The notes below the pieces were generated by a model. It was not told the origin of the DNA and did no database searches. It saw only the letters and a list, made by a program, of their open reading frames with translations. A stretch of DNA of 32,648 bases, from assembly GCA_910579925.1 (NCBI GenBank), contig CAJTVY010000042.1:1-32648 (forward strand), written 5' to 3'. Shown one piece after another: positions 22,647 to 31,315 of the stretch. Each line of letters starts with the position of its first letter. Within the stretch, counting starts at the first letter, position 1. The stretch comes from an uncultured Dorea sp. GTDB lineage: Bacteria; Bacillota; Clostridia; Lachnospirales; Lachnospiraceae. The position numbers and the translations under genes are program-made.

Positions 22647-23120
22647 ATGAAGATAGATTTTGAAGAACTTTACCAACGTTTTTTCAAGGATGTGTATCTG
22701 TTCGTCCTGGCAATGAGTAAGGATCCGCACATTGCCGAAGAAATCACACAGGAAACGTTCTTCAAGGCGTTAAAGAAAGCCAGATATTTCCGCGGCGAAT
22801 GCTCAGTCAAGTCCTGGCTCTGCCAGATTGCCAAGAATCTATATATCTCTGACATCCGCAGGAAGAAACCTATACATTCCGAAACTCAAAAGGAACTGCC
22901 GGACGATTCAGACATAGAGGCCATCTGTATTCAGAAGGATGAAGCGCTCTCAATCTACAAGGTCCTGCACTGCCTGAACGAACCGTACAAGGAAGTCTTC
23001 ACCCTGCGGGTACTTGGCGACTTAAGCTTTAAGGAAATTGCTGAGATCTTCGGAAAGCAGGAGAATTGGGCAAGAGTCACCTATCATCGGGCAAAACTTA
23101 AAATACAGGCGCATATCTGA
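22647..23120 (+). CDS. ECF-subfamily RNA polymerase sigma factor
   Basis: 157-aa sigma factor with region 2 (YQRFFKDVYLFVLAMSKDPHIAEEITQETFFKALKKA, about 10-46; core-binding and -10 recognition) and region 4 (LNEPYKEVFTLRVLGDLSFKEIAEIFGKQENWARVTYHRAKLKI, about 112-155; helix-turn-helix for the -35). No regions 1 or 3, as expected for ECF. Ribosome site AGGAGGTGAT is near-perfect. It is followed by a zinc-finger anti-sigma gene 60 bp on, and preceded by an ECF-like promoter, so it probably answers an envelope stress signal and amplifies itself. The regulon cannot be inferred here. Confidence 0.94.
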   Translation: MKIDFEELYQRFFKDVYLFVLAMSKDPHIAEEITQETFFKALKKARYFRGECSVKSWLCQIAKNLYISDIRRKKPIHSETQKELPDDSDIEAICIQKDEALSIYKVLHCLNEPYKEVFTLRVLGDLSFKEIAEIFGKQENWARVTYHRAKLKIQAHI

Positions 23121-23180
23121 TAGGAAAATGCCTGCGAAACAGGAAGGCCGCCATCCACAGGCGGCGGAAAGGAGACCATT

Positions 23181-24041
23181 ATGAAAACATCTTGTGACAT
23201 TATCCGGGATCTGCTGCCCCTTTATAAGGACGACGTATGCAGCGGCACAAGCAGAGATCTGATTGAAGAACATCTGGAGGAATGCGAGGAATGCCGCAAA
23301 TATCTGGCGGCAATGGATACGGAACTTAACACCTCCGTTTCTTCGTCCATTCAGGATATTAATATCTTTCGCAAAATAGACCGCAGACTGAACTGGCTGA
23401 AAACGATCACTGTTCTGGCAGTCATCGTTATCATCCTGTTCGTTTCAACTGTCATTTATGTAGTCAGAGACTATAATAGTATACATCTGTTCGACAGACG
23501 CATTGCAGCAGAAGACATTCGTATTACAGAACTTTACGAACTAAAAGACGGGAATATCTACGTTACATTAGAAAGCGACAGCCCCTGCTCGGTTGTTTCT
23601 GACAGGACAATCGAATCGCCAGACGGCAAAATCTATACTGAATCATACGATAATGGCCAGATCTGCTTATCTCTTGAGAAAGTTTCTAAACTTGAACATA
23701 TCTTTCTCAATCGGTTAGCTGAAAAGAAATACTCCTTTGTCATTCCGCTTCAGGAAACGTTTGATACAGAAAATCCTGACCCGGATCAGCCTTTCTTCGA
23801 TCCTGATGCCGCCCAGAATATAGATCAGTCTGTTATTGTCCACAAAAGCGCTCTGGTCTACTATGAGGGAAAAGATGACGAGAGGATGACGATCTGGAAA
23901 AAAGGCCAGGAACTTGCACAGGCACCCGAGTCGGTAGAAAAGATGGTCCGTCAGACACAGGATCGTGAAAATAATCAGACGGACAACTCGTTTGACGAGA
24001 AAGAAACTTCCGAGTATCAGGACAATATTCTGTTCTGGTAG
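23181..24041 (+). CDS. Anti-sigma factor, zf-HC2 type, one membrane helix
   Basis: 286-aa membrane regulator of the preceding sigma factor. The cytosolic zinc-binding anti-sigma domain occupies 1-45 (CDIIRDLLPLYKDDVC..., then EHLEECEECRKYL with the HxxxCxxC signature). One membrane segment follows (about 72-95, TITVLAVIVIILFVSTVIYVV), then an extracytoplasmic domain of about 190 residues, acidic and Gln/Asp-rich at the end. The outer part probably senses the signal or supports regulated release; it matches no domain I recognise. The gap between the genes contains a GCCGCC/GGCGGC hairpin just before the ribosome site, which may tune the ratio of the two proteins. Confidence 0.9.
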   Translation: MKTSCDIIRDLLPLYKDDVCSGTSRDLIEEHLEECEECRKYLAAMDTELNTSVSSSIQDINIFRKIDRRLNWLKTITVLAVIVIILFVSTVIYVVRDYNSIHLFDRRIAAEDIRITELYELKDGNIYVTLESDSPCSVVSDRTIESPDGKIYTESYDNGQICLSLEKVSKLEHIFLNRLAEKKYSFVIPLQETFDTENPDPDQPFFDPDAAQNIDQSVIVHKSALVYYEGKDDERMTIWKKGQELAQAPESVEKMVRQTQDRENNQTDNSFDEKETSEYQDNILFW

Positions 24042-24115
24042 CAGGCAATATACTCCTTTTCATGGGAAATGTGTTATACTTTGACAGAACAAATCTATTT
24101 CAAAGGAGACAGGCC

Positions 24116-25009
24116 ATGAAACGAGTAATTGATTATGTCGTCGACTCCGCAAGCGACGGTTTATGCGTGGAACAATATTTAAGACGGAAGGGCTATTCCG
24201 GCCAGAATCTGACGGAAATCAAGCGGATGCCCGAAAGCATTATGGTCAATGGCAGCCATTACTATATGCGCCAGCAGCTTGCCGCAGGCGACTGCCTGAA
24301 GGTCTGCATCTGCGAAACCAACTGTTCCAGAAAAATTCCACCCGTCCAACTGCCCCTTGACATTATATATGAAGACGACGACCTCATCGTAATCAACAAG
24401 CCTGCAGGGATGCCGGTTCATCCTTCCCTGAATCATTATACCAGTTCCATGGCCAATGCACTGGCCTGGTATTACCAGCAGCAGGGAAAGCCCTTTATCT
24501 TCCGCTGCTGCAACAGGCTGGACCGTGATACCTCTGGCCTTACCGTGGTAGCCAAGCATCTGGTCAGCGCCAGCATCCTCTCCGACATGGTACGCAGACA
24601 CAGGATCCACAGGGAATATCTTGCTATCGTAAGAGGGATGGTCACACCGGACTCCGGTACGATCAACGCGCCTCTTGCCCGCATGCCCGGCACCATTATA
24701 GAACGGGCCGTGGACTTTGAACACGGCGAGACGGCAGTCACACATTACAAGGTCGTTGACCAGAAAAACGGGCACAGCCTGGTTTCCCTCTGCCTGGAAA
24801 CCGGCCGTACCCATCAGATACGGATCCATATGAAACATCTTGGATTTCCTCTGATCGGTGATTATCTTTATAACCCGGACATGGAACACATCGAAAGACA
24901 GGCTCTGCATTCCCACCGGCTTGCATTCACTCATCCGATCACTGAAGAAAAAATGGATTTTACCTCTCCCCTGCCAAAGGATATGGAGGCTGTCTTAGGA
25001 ATCTGCTGA
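24116..25009 (+). CDS. RluA-family pseudouridine synthase
   Basis: Converts uridines in rRNA or tRNA to pseudouridine. 297 aa from the ATG preceded by AAAGGAGA. An N-terminal S4-like RNA-binding region (about 14-66) leads into the catalytic domain with IINKPAGMPVHPS-like VINKPAGMPVHPS (93-105), the motif-II loop CNRLDRDTSGL with catalytic Asp136 (usual HRLD has His; here Asn), and LETGRTHQIRIHMKHLGFPLIGD. The family member (RluD-like or other) cannot be decided from sequence alone. It forms a rightward run with pdxK downstream. Confidence 0.92.
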   Translation: MKRVIDYVVDSASDGLCVEQYLRRKGYSGQNLTEIKRMPESIMVNGSHYYMRQQLAAGDCLKVCICETNCSRKIPPVQLPLDIIYEDDDLIVINKPAGMPVHPSLNHYTSSMANALAWYYQQQGKPFIFRCCNRLDRDTSGLTVVAKHLVSASILSDMVRRHRIHREYLAIVRGMVTPDSGTINAPLARMPGTIIERAVDFEHGETAVTHYKVVDQKNGHSLVSLCLETGRTHQIRIHMKHLGFPLIGDYLYNPDMEHIERQALHSHRLAFTHPITEEKMDFTSPLPKDMEAVLGIC

Positions 25010-25071
25010 AAACTGGACTGTTTATTTTCCATCAATGTGGACTTTTCAATCTATCCACCTTGATGATAACA

Positions 25072-25105
25072 TTGATGTTGGCGCTTCCATGTGCCAGCAT
25101 CAAAG
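25072..25105 (+). promoter_or_regulatory. Hairpin in the pyridoxal kinase leader
   Basis: Imperfect 13-bp stem TTGATGTTGGCGC / GTGCCAGCATCAA with a 6-base loop, ending 17 bases before the pdxK start. No T-run follows, so not a terminator. It may affect translation; nothing more can be said. Confidence 0.4.
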
Positions 25106-25122
25106 ATAAGGAAGATAGAATT

Positions 25123-25983
25123 ATGACTAAGAAAATAGCAGTAATCAACGATCTCTCCGGCTTTGGACGGTGTTCTCTCACAGCAGCCATCTCCGTCCTT
25201 GCGGCAATGGGCGTGCAGGCCTGTCCTCTTCCTACGGCTATTCTGACTGCTCAGACCGGTTATCCCAGTTATTATTGTGACGACTACACGGATAAAATGG
25301 AACATTTTCGCAGCCAGTGGGAAAAGATGGGACAGCATTTTGACGGAATCTATACAGGATTCGTTGCAGGAGAAGCACAGGTCTGTCAGATCTTTCGCTT
25401 CCTTGACACATTCCGGGATTCTGATACCTTCCTTTTGGTGGATCCCGTCATGGGTGATGACGGAAGTCCTTACCCTTTCTATACCCCGGCCCTGCAAAGT
25501 CAGATGCGCTCTCTGGCATCCCAGGCTGATATTCTGACGCCCAACCTTACGGAATTATGTCTTCTGACAGACACAGACTGCCAGTCTCTGATGTCCCTGG
25601 CACAAAATACGCCTGCCGTTTTCCAGCAGACGATTCAGGAAATCGGACAGGAATTCTGCGAAAGAGGACCGGAAACCATGATTGTCACAGGAATCCGGTT
25701 TCAGGACGAAAATGGTACGGGAAGGATCGGAAATCTCCTGGTTGACTCAAAAGGTTCTTCCCTGTTCTCTTTCCCCTACATTGGCGGCAGTTATTCTGGA
25801 ACCGGCGACCTGTTTGCCTCCTGCATCGCCGCAGGATGCGCCAGAGGCGACGCACTGCCCCAGATCATTGAGAAAGCCGGTAGATTTCTGGAACTTGCCC
25901 TTATAGATTCGGTCAGAGAGCAGGTTCCCCGTAACGATGGCGTCAACTATGAACAATATCTGTCCCTGCTTACGTCTGCTTAG
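25123..25983 (+). CDS. pdxK: Pyridoxal / pyridoxamine kinase
   Basis: Phosphorylates pyridoxal (and analogues) to pyridoxal 5'-phosphate in vitamin B6 salvage; ribokinase-like fold. 286 aa beginning MTKKIAVINDLSGFGRCSL. Key parts: substrate-side residues near TAQTGYPSY (43-51), DPVMGDDG (107-114), TPNLTE (139-144), and the anion-hole/catalytic GSYSGTGD (222-229) with Asp229 as the base. Overall closest to PdxK/PdxY rather than ThiD, though a hydroxymethylpyrimidine side activity, as in some Firmicutes kinases, is possible. Start chosen for AAGGAAGA upstream. It is terminated by a strong hairpin facing beta-galactosidase. Confidence 0.88.
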   Translation: MTKKIAVINDLSGFGRCSLTAAISVLAAMGVQACPLPTAILTAQTGYPSYYCDDYTDKMEHFRSQWEKMGQHFDGIYTGFVAGEAQVCQIFRFLDTFRDSDTFLLVDPVMGDDGSPYPFYTPALQSQMRSLASQADILTPNLTELCLLTDTDCQSLMSLAQNTPAVFQQTIQEIGQEFCERGPETMIVTGIRFQDENGTGRIGNLLVDSKGSSLFSFPYIGGSYSGTGDLFASCIAAGCARGDALPQIIEKAGRFLELALIDSVREQVPRNDGVNYEQYLSLLTSA

Positions 25984-25987
25984 AAGA

Positions 25988-26035
25988 ACCGCCGGGAAAT
26001 CAGTTTATAAGTCTGATTTCCCGGCGGTGTTTTTT
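25988..26035 (+). terminator. Strong terminator after pdxK, shared with beta-galactosidase gene
   Basis: Perfect 16-bp stem ACCGCCGGGAAATCAG / CTGATTTCCCGGCGGT, 9-base loop, then six T's. It lies between convergent genes; on the minus strand the stem is followed by TCTTCT, so it stops rightward transcription best. Confidence 0.92.
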
Positions 26036-26045
26036 GAAGAGTCCC

Positions 26046-29000
26046 TTAGATTCCGCAGAACCAGAAACTGAATTCTAACTTCTTGCTTACATCTATAAGA
26101 TACTCTTTATGCGTCCTTGCCCCCCAGCTGTCATCTCCTGCAATTCCCATCTGGGCTTTTGCGGCTCTTATGACGGTATAATGCACCTCTGGCAGTTCAA
26201 ATGGATGCATGGCGTTCTCCATCTCATGAGGCGTATAAGGCAGCGCCGAAAAGCACATCGGGCCGTTCTCTGCCGTCATCTCAAATCTCATGCCCCGTCC
26301 TTTGCGGTCTGTCACCTCTGCATAACGCACCTCTTCCTTATTGCCGCATTCCTGGGGAACAAGATACTCTGCCATGTTGTCCTTTACCAGATTCTGATAA
26401 ATTCCCAGTTTTGCTCCCTTCTTACGGTCTGCATAAGTCTCAGCCGGGCCAAGTCCATACCATTTCACATGATCATAGTCCGCATTGATCTTAAACATCA
26501 TGCCAAATTCCGGCATATCCCCTAATTCTTTCACCGGATCATAGGTCAGGGTTGTCTTCACACGTCCGTCCCCGAATACTTCATAAGATACCTGGCAGCA
26601 GGAAGCAGGCGTGGTGTACAACTGGTAGGTAAAGGAAACCGTAACGCTGTTCTTTCCTTCCTGTACCTCTGGCATACTCAGCTTAAACATCTCGTCACCC
26701 ACGTCCTTATGGGACGCATACATACTTGCGATCTTCCACTGTGCATAGCGTACCGGCATCTGGTTTCCGCAGTCGTTATCCACCGGGGCTCTCCAGAAGT
26801 TCGGCTTTGGAATGGATTCCAGCATCTCTTTTCCTGCGAATCTGTAGGAAACCAGCCCCCCGGACAGAATAGAGAACAGAACCTCGAAATGTTCTCCCCG
26901 GACACCGATGTTATGGGTGTCTCTGATTAGCTTCACTCCCTTGGCACATATCTCTTCTGCCTTCTCAATCTGGTACACATACTGACCAAACGCCACCTCG
27001 TGTCCTCTTAAAGCCCAGATCCTGTCCTCTTTCAGATGGAAGGATACCGTTACAGCGTACTCTCCTGCCACAGTCTCTTCCGGAACCGGAAGTGCGTAGG
27101 TCTCCTCTTTCAAAGGTTCTACATGAGTCTCCAGAACTGCACGTCTGATCACATGTCCGTCCCTCGCCACCGTAACGCGGCATTCGAAGGTATCCGTACC
27201 CACAAACAGATTCTTATTGATTACCTTTACCTCAGCCCTGCCGACTTTTGCCGTAATATTCTGATAATTGAACTTCACTTCCTGCATCTTCGGAGATGCC
27301 TCTCTGCTGCCTCCATATACAATTCCGTTTCCGCTGAAATTATAATCTGTCGGACGCTCCCCAAAATCTCCGCCGTAAGCCTGAAACTCGTTCCCATAAC
27401 GGTCTTTTTTATAAATTGACTGATCAATATAATCCCAGATAAACCCGCCCTGATACAAAGGCTCAGTGTCGGTCAGATCCGTGTATTTATGCATAGCTCC
27501 GCAGGAATTCCCCATTGCATGGGTATATTCGCAGCAGATAAACGGCTTACTTTTGTCATTTGCCAGGAACTCTCTGATTCCCTCCACAGAAGTATACATC
27601 TGACTCTCCATATCGCTGGTATCATTATAACGGCGGTCATGATGTACTCCTTCATAATGAACCAGACGGTTCGGATCTGTTCTGCGGAAGAACTGCGACA
27701 TCTCATAGATATCCTTTCCGCCGTAAGATTCGTTTCCGCAGGACCAGATCAGAATGGCCGGATGGTTCTTATCTCTCTGGTACATGGACTCTGCACGGTC
27801 AAGCATCATGGCAAGCCACTCGGGCCTGTCGTTCGGCACCACGTTGGAATCATCCCCTGTCAGCAAGGCCGTGTCCCAGGTACCATGAGACTCCAGGTTC
27901 GTCTCGTCGATCAGATAGAGTCCATACTCATCACAAAGACGGTAGATCAGAGAACCGTCTGGATAGTGGCAGGTGCGGATAGCGTTGATATTGTTCTGCT
28001 TCATGGTTTCCAGATCCTTGCGAAGTTCCGCCTCGCTTACGCAGCGTCCGCTCACAGAACTGAATTCGTGACGGTTCACCCCCTTGAACACAATTCTCCT
28101 TCCATTCAGAGTCATGATATGATCTTTCATCTCGAACCTTCTGAAACCGACTTTCTCCGGGATCACTTCCTGAAGGACCCCTGCGGCATCACGTACCTCA
28201 ATCGTCAGATCATAAAGATCCGGATTCTCCGCGCTCCACAAAAGCGGATTCTCCACGGTCCAGGAATGGGAAACCTCTGCTCCAGCTTCCAGTTCTTCCT
28301 CAATGATTACCTCTTCGTCCTTTGCAAGGCGCACCACGGCCTTTCCCGTCGCCCCTTCTTTGAACGTCATCTCCAGACGGATGTCTAACGCCCCTCTTTT
28401 CAAGGTCTCATCCGGGATTGCACAGATCTTCAGATCCCGCACATGGATGTCTGGAACCGTGTACAGATATACGTCCCTGTAGATACCGGAAAAACGATAG
28501 AAATCCTGATCTTCACACCAGCTTGAGGCGGTCCATTTAAACACCTGTGCCGCAAGCTTATTCTCCCCTTCTGTCAGATAATCCGTCAGTTCAAATTCAG
28601 AAGGAGTGAAAGAATCCTCACTGTATCCCACGAATCTGCCGTTCAGCCACAGCGCCAGAGAACTCTCCGCACCCTGGAAGGAGATAAAAAGCCGTCTTCC
28701 CTTCATTCTCTCCGGCACCGTAAAATATTTCACATAGCTTGCCACCGGGTTAAAATACTCCGGGATCTCTCCTGGCTTAATCTCATCGTGTCCTTCCCAG
28801 GGATACTGCACGTTCGCATACTGAGGCACGTCGTACCCTTCCATCTGGATATGAGCGGGAACATGAATGTCATCCCAGTCCCGGCAGCAATAGTCAGTTT
28901 CCTCAAATCCGCGAACAGCCGACTTATAGTTCCTGGCATAATGGAACTTCCAAAGCCCGTTCAGACTCTCCTTAAATTCTTCAATGTCGTTCTCCATATC

Positions 29001-29102
29001 CGGCAGAGATGCATAATATCTGTGGTCGGAATGTGCGTCAAGCCTTCCGTCACGGAAATACTGCGGGTCCTTTAATTTCTCATAGTCAAATACTCGGTCC
29101 AT
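26046..29102 (-). CDS. Beta-galactosidase, glycoside hydrolase family 2 (LacZ type)
   Basis: Hydrolyses terminal beta-galactosides such as lactose. 1018 aa from the ATG at 29102, which has AAGGAGGAAG upstream. The standard five-domain LacZ plan: N-terminal jelly-roll (about 35-215, with FISFQGAESSLALWLNG and YSEDSFTPSEF), Ig-like domain, TIM barrel with FKGVNRHE, acid/base Glu458 in IWSCGNESYG and nucleophile Glu525 in FICCEYTHAMGNS, then C-terminal domains with NFWRAPVDND and YGLGPAETYADRK. No signal peptide, so cytosolic. A divergent AraC regulator lies upstream, with an inverted repeat between them. No sugar transporter is in the window. Confidence 0.94.
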   Translation of the reverse strand: MDRVFDYEKLKDPQYFRDGRLDAHSDHRYYASLPDMENDIEEFKESLNGLWKFHYARNYKSAVRGFEETDYCCRDWDDIHVPAHIQMEGYDVPQYANVQYPWEGHDEIKPGEIPEYFNPVASYVKYFTVPERMKGRRLFISFQGAESSLALWLNGRFVGYSEDSFTPSEFELTDYLTEGENKLAAQVFKWTASSWCEDQDFYRFSGIYRDVYLYTVPDIHVRDLKICAIPDETLKRGALDIRLEMTFKEGATGKAVVRLAKDEEVIIEEELEAGAEVSHSWTVENPLLWSAENPDLYDLTIEVRDAAGVLQEVIPEKVGFRRFEMKDHIMTLNGRRIVFKGVNRHEFSSVSGRCVSEAELRKDLETMKQNNINAIRTCHYPDGSLIYRLCDEYGLYLIDETNLESHGTWDTALLTGDDSNVVPNDRPEWLAMMLDRAESMYQRDKNHPAILIWSCGNESYGGKDIYEMSQFFRRTDPNRLVHYEGVHHDRRYNDTSDMESQMYTSVEGIREFLANDKSKPFICCEYTHAMGNSCGAMHKYTDLTDTEPLYQGGFIWDYIDQSIYKKDRYGNEFQAYGGDFGERPTDYNFSGNGIVYGGSREASPKMQEVKFNYQNITAKVGRAEVKVINKNLFVGTDTFECRVTVARDGHVIRRAVLETHVEPLKEETYALPVPEETVAGEYAVTVSFHLKEDRIWALRGHEVAFGQYVYQIEKAEEICAKGVKLIRDTHNIGVRGEHFEVLFSILSGGLVSYRFAGKEMLESIPKPNFWRAPVDNDCGNQMPVRYAQWKIASMYASHKDVGDEMFKLSMPEVQEGKNSVTVSFTYQLYTTPASCCQVSYEVFGDGRVKTTLTYDPVKELGDMPEFGMMFKINADYDHVKWYGLGPAETYADRKKGAKLGIYQNLVKDNMAEYLVPQECGNKEEVRYAEVTDRKGRGMRFEMTAENGPMCFSALPYTPHEMENAMHPFELPEVHYTVIRAAKAQMGIAGDDSWGARTHKEYLIDVSKKLEFSFWFCGI

Positions 29103-29201
29103 TGTTACTTCCTCCTTACAAGTTTCTCTGATAAAATTCCCCATTCAGTTACCCCATTACACGATACTATTATATAACAAATAGACAAAAGAAAGTGTAA
29201 T

Positions 29202-29225
29202 ATGTTAAACTATATAATATAACAT
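29202..29225. promoter_or_regulatory. Candidate operator between beta-galactosidase and AraC regulator
   Basis: Inverted repeat ATGTTA-N12-TAACAT in the very AT-rich 142-bp gap between the two divergent genes, overlapping a TATAAT (29213-29218) on the regulator's strand. No good -35 box accompanies either side, consistent with activator dependence. Confidence 0.5.
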
Positions 29226-29244
29226 TTCGAAACAGGTGAGAAGT

Positions 29245-30051
29245 ATGCCCATACATTATAGAAACTTCCCGGTCAATGAACCTTTTATCTTCGATTCCAT
29301 CGGCTGCCTATGGAGACAGGACCGTGTAGTGCGCCCCAAGGGATTTCCTCTCTATCACTACCTGCAGACAGAGCAGGGGCGGGGAATCGTCAAAGTCCAG
29401 GGAACCGAATACGTTCTTAATGAAGGAGAAGGGCTTCTGATCTCCCCGTTCCTCCACCATTCCTATTCAAGGGACAGCGAAGAATGGCTGACCGCTTTCG
29501 CCACATTTACCGGAACCCTTGAGGGAAGCATTGATAAACTGGTGGGGAACCGTCCTACGGTGTTTATAGACAAAGAACAGGGCGCCCTGATCGGGACTCT
29601 GATCGGAGAGATCATGGAGGACTGGGAATCTCTGTCTGCCGACACCCATGCCCTTTCGCTCAGATGTTACTGCCTGCTTATGTATTTCACCCGCAGCAGA
29701 CACACCCGCGCCCTGGCTGACGAGCCCTTGTACATACGTTATGTCGCCCCGGTAATAAAAGAGATAGAAACCCGTTATAATACGGAACTTACCGTACAGG
29801 ACTTAAGCGGCATGGTCTATGTCACTCCCCAGTATCTGTCGCGCCTGTTCCGTCGTTTTCTCGGATACTCTGTCTATGAATATCTGACTACGTTTCGAAT
29901 CAACAAGGCAAGAGAATTCCTGGTTTCTAATCCCCGCATGGAAGTGCAGCAGATTGCAGCGGAGACCGGATTTTCTGACACCAGCCACTTTATCGCCATG
30001 TTTAAGAAGACAACCGGCGTCACGCCGCTTGAATTCCGCAGGCTGAACTGA
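29245..30051 (+). CDS. AraC-family transcriptional regulator
   Basis: 268-aa regulator: an N-terminal cupin-like sensor domain (YHYLQTEQGRGIVKVQGTEYVLNEGEGLLISPFLHHSY, about 35-75) and a C-terminal double helix-turn-helix (about 170-265: LTVQDLSGMVYVTPQYLSRLFRRFLGYSVYEYL, then VQQIAAETGFSDTSHFIAMFKKTTGVTPLEFRR). Start placed at the ATG nine bases after a GTG, with AGGTGAG upstream. The layout, divergent from a GH2 enzyme, is typical of sugar-responsive activators; a galactoside is the natural guess for its ligand. A small membrane protein follows 42 bp on. Confidence 0.92.
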   Translation: MPIHYRNFPVNEPFIFDSIGCLWRQDRVVRPKGFPLYHYLQTEQGRGIVKVQGTEYVLNEGEGLLISPFLHHSYSRDSEEWLTAFATFTGTLEGSIDKLVGNRPTVFIDKEQGALIGTLIGEIMEDWESLSADTHALSLRCYCLLMYFTRSRHTRALADEPLYIRYVAPVIKEIETRYNTELTVQDLSGMVYVTPQYLSRLFRRFLGYSVYEYLTTFRINKAREFLVSNPRMEVQQIAAETGFSDTSHFIAMFKKTTGVTPLEFRRLN

Positions 30052-30093
30052 TATGATAAAAGGAACGTTCTTAACAACAGGAGGGAACACCAT

Positions 30094-30606
30094 ATGTACA
30101 ATTACAGAATCGTAACACAGGTAACACGGAAACCAAAGCCTATGACGGGTTTTCTTCGCACAGTCATGATTGTTTTTGCAGTGATCCTTCTGCTGATGGG
30201 CATTGTTCTTTCACAAGGCTTTATGCTGCCAGGCTTTCTTCTGGTTGTCCTCTATTATATATACAGTATCTTCAGCCAGAAGGATTACGAATATATTCTG
30301 GAAGATAACCATCTTACCATTGACGTCATCTTAGGGAAGCGATACCGCAGATCTGCCCACGATCTGGACATGGAAGCCCTGGAGGTCCTTGCCCCTAACT
30401 GGCACGATGCCGTAGCAAAATACCGCAAGGACGGCGGAAGCGTCAGGCTTACCAAGTATGACTACACTTCTTATGATGAAGACACGCCTTTTTACACCAT
30501 GATCGTCACAGAGAACAGGGAGAAGATTAAGATTCTTCTGGACTTAAGCGATGAGATGATCAAAATGATCCAGAGAAGATATCCTGACCGGGTCTTTCTG
30601 ACATAG
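30094..30606 (+). CDS. Conserved small membrane protein (DUF6106-like)
   Basis: 170 aa with two adjacent membrane helices (about 20-40, FLRTVMIVFAVILLLMGIVL, and 45-62, FMLPGFLLVVLYYIYSIF) followed by a cytosolic beta-rich domain (YEYILEDNHLTIDVILGKRYRR..., MIVTENREKIKILLDLSDEMIKMIQRRYPDRVF). The architecture resembles DUF6106 proteins of Lachnospiraceae, of unknown function; the name is from memory. A GGAGGGAAC precedes the ATG. It may be co-transcribed with the AraC gene. Confidence 0.75.
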   Translation: MYNYRIVTQVTRKPKPMTGFLRTVMIVFAVILLLMGIVLSQGFMLPGFLLVVLYYIYSIFSQKDYEYILEDNHLTIDVILGKRYRRSAHDLDMEALEVLAPNWHDAVAKYRKDGGSVRLTKYDYTSYDEDTPFYTMIVTENREKIKILLDLSDEMIKMIQRRYPDRVFLT

Positions 30607-30636
30607 TCACTTAAAGTAAACTACGGTTGGAATATC

Positions 30637-30760
30637 TTGAATAACTCGCTTAAATCCATTATTATAACCGAGAGGAACAACCGCACATATGAGGTTTGAT
30701 CTTTAAAACAAATAGAAAAGCCATCCTAACATACCATCCAAAGTTTTAAGGATGGTTTTT
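30637..30760 (+). ncRNA. Candidate antisense RNA of the third type I toxin (with promoter and terminator)
   Basis: Promoter TTGAAT (30637-30642), 17-bp spacer, TATTAT (30660-30665). RNA from about 30672 to the terminator CCATCC-N10-GGATGG-TTTTT (30734-30760). It converges on the toxin gene at 30778-30864, whose transcript must run through this hairpin, so the 3' ends would pair, as in the two systems at 16-17 kb. Confidence 0.55.
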
Positions 30761-30777
30761 CTCCTCATTATTTGTGA

Positions 30778-30864
30778 CTAATTAAATGTATGAATAAATG
30801 TCAGCAGTGCTATCAAAAATAACCCAAATTGCATCACATCATTAAAGCTGAATTTATTCTTCAT
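30778..30864 (-). CDS. Holin-like type I toxin peptide, preceded by a G11 tract
   Basis: 28-residue peptide, MKNKFSFNDVMQFG then LFLIALLTFIHTFN: short polar start and one hydrophobic helix, fitting small holin-like toxins. Promoter TTGTCA (30960-30965), 17-bp spacer, TATAGT (30937-30942). Instead of a normal ribosome site, the ATG is preceded by eleven consecutive G's (C's at 30873-30883) and TGATGGTT; the decayed copy next door has only four. Slippage in this tract would change the spacing or strength of the ribosome site. A convergent antisense RNA lies at its 3' end. Confidence 0.6.
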   Translation of the reverse strand: MKNKFSFNDVMQFGLFLIALLTFIHTFN

Positions 30865-30920
30865 AACCATCACCCCCCCCCCCATATGCAAATTTAATAC
30901 AAAGTTTACCTCTAATGCGG

Positions 30921-31076
30921 TTATTCCTTCAAAATTACTATACCACAAATTTCTTCTCTTGACAATTTTATTGAAATAATTCTTAACCCGAATATTTGTG
31001 AGTAATTAAATGTATGAAATACTATCAAAAATAACCCAAATTGCCTCCTATCACTAAAACGGAATTTATTCTTCAT
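30921..31076 (-). pseudogene. Decayed tandem copy of the third toxin gene
   Basis: Starts MKNKFRFSDRRQFGLFLIV like its neighbour 212 bp away, but has lost 12 bases in frame from the helix and its TAG has become TAC, so the frame runs on to 51 codons of unrelated sequence. The matching promoter is not present upstream, although the leader TTAGAGGTAAACTTTG is conserved. The repeated unit covers roughly 30773-30920 and 31005-31130. Confidence 0.6.
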
Positions 31077-31230
31077 GATCACCATCCCCATTCTTATACA
31101 AATTTAATACAAAGTTTACCTCTAAGGCTGTCACCACATAAGGAGATAATTTGAAAATATAATTGGAATACAGCTTATGGGCGATAGCAAAGGCAAAAGC
31201 CAGCGTAAGAAGCAGAAACGCTTTTTGCAC
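31066..31230 (-). CDS. Possible small hydrophobic protein overlapping the decayed toxin copy
   Basis: 54 codons from a GTG: VQKAFLLLTLAFAFAIAH then KLYSNYIFKLSPYVV... ending GDGDHEE. The N-terminus looks like a signal or membrane helix. Its stop overlaps the toxin-copy ATG. The equivalent frame before the good toxin copy is also open and contains the G11 tract (read as Gly codons). No strong ribosome site, no family recognised; it could be a coupling leader or chance. Confidence 0.3.
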   Translation of the reverse strand: MQKAFLLLTLAFAFAIAHKLYSNYIFKLSPYVVTALEVNFVLNLYKNGDGDHEE

Positions 31231-31315
31231 TGACTTTCTTTAATGTCAACAATAAAATCGCACATTCGCAAAATGAAAAATCCTTTGCTACACTTTGGTC
31301 AAAGGAGGTCGAGAA

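Noticed and set aside
24179..24934. 251-codon open frame opposite the RluA-type gene
   Set aside because: Shadow of the pseudouridine synthase; no ribosome site or motif.
27489..28388. Long open frame (299 codons) on the plus strand inside the beta-galactosidase gene
   Set aside because: It is antisense to a clear GH2 catalytic gene, has no ribosome site and no recognisable domain; it reflects codon bias of the real gene.
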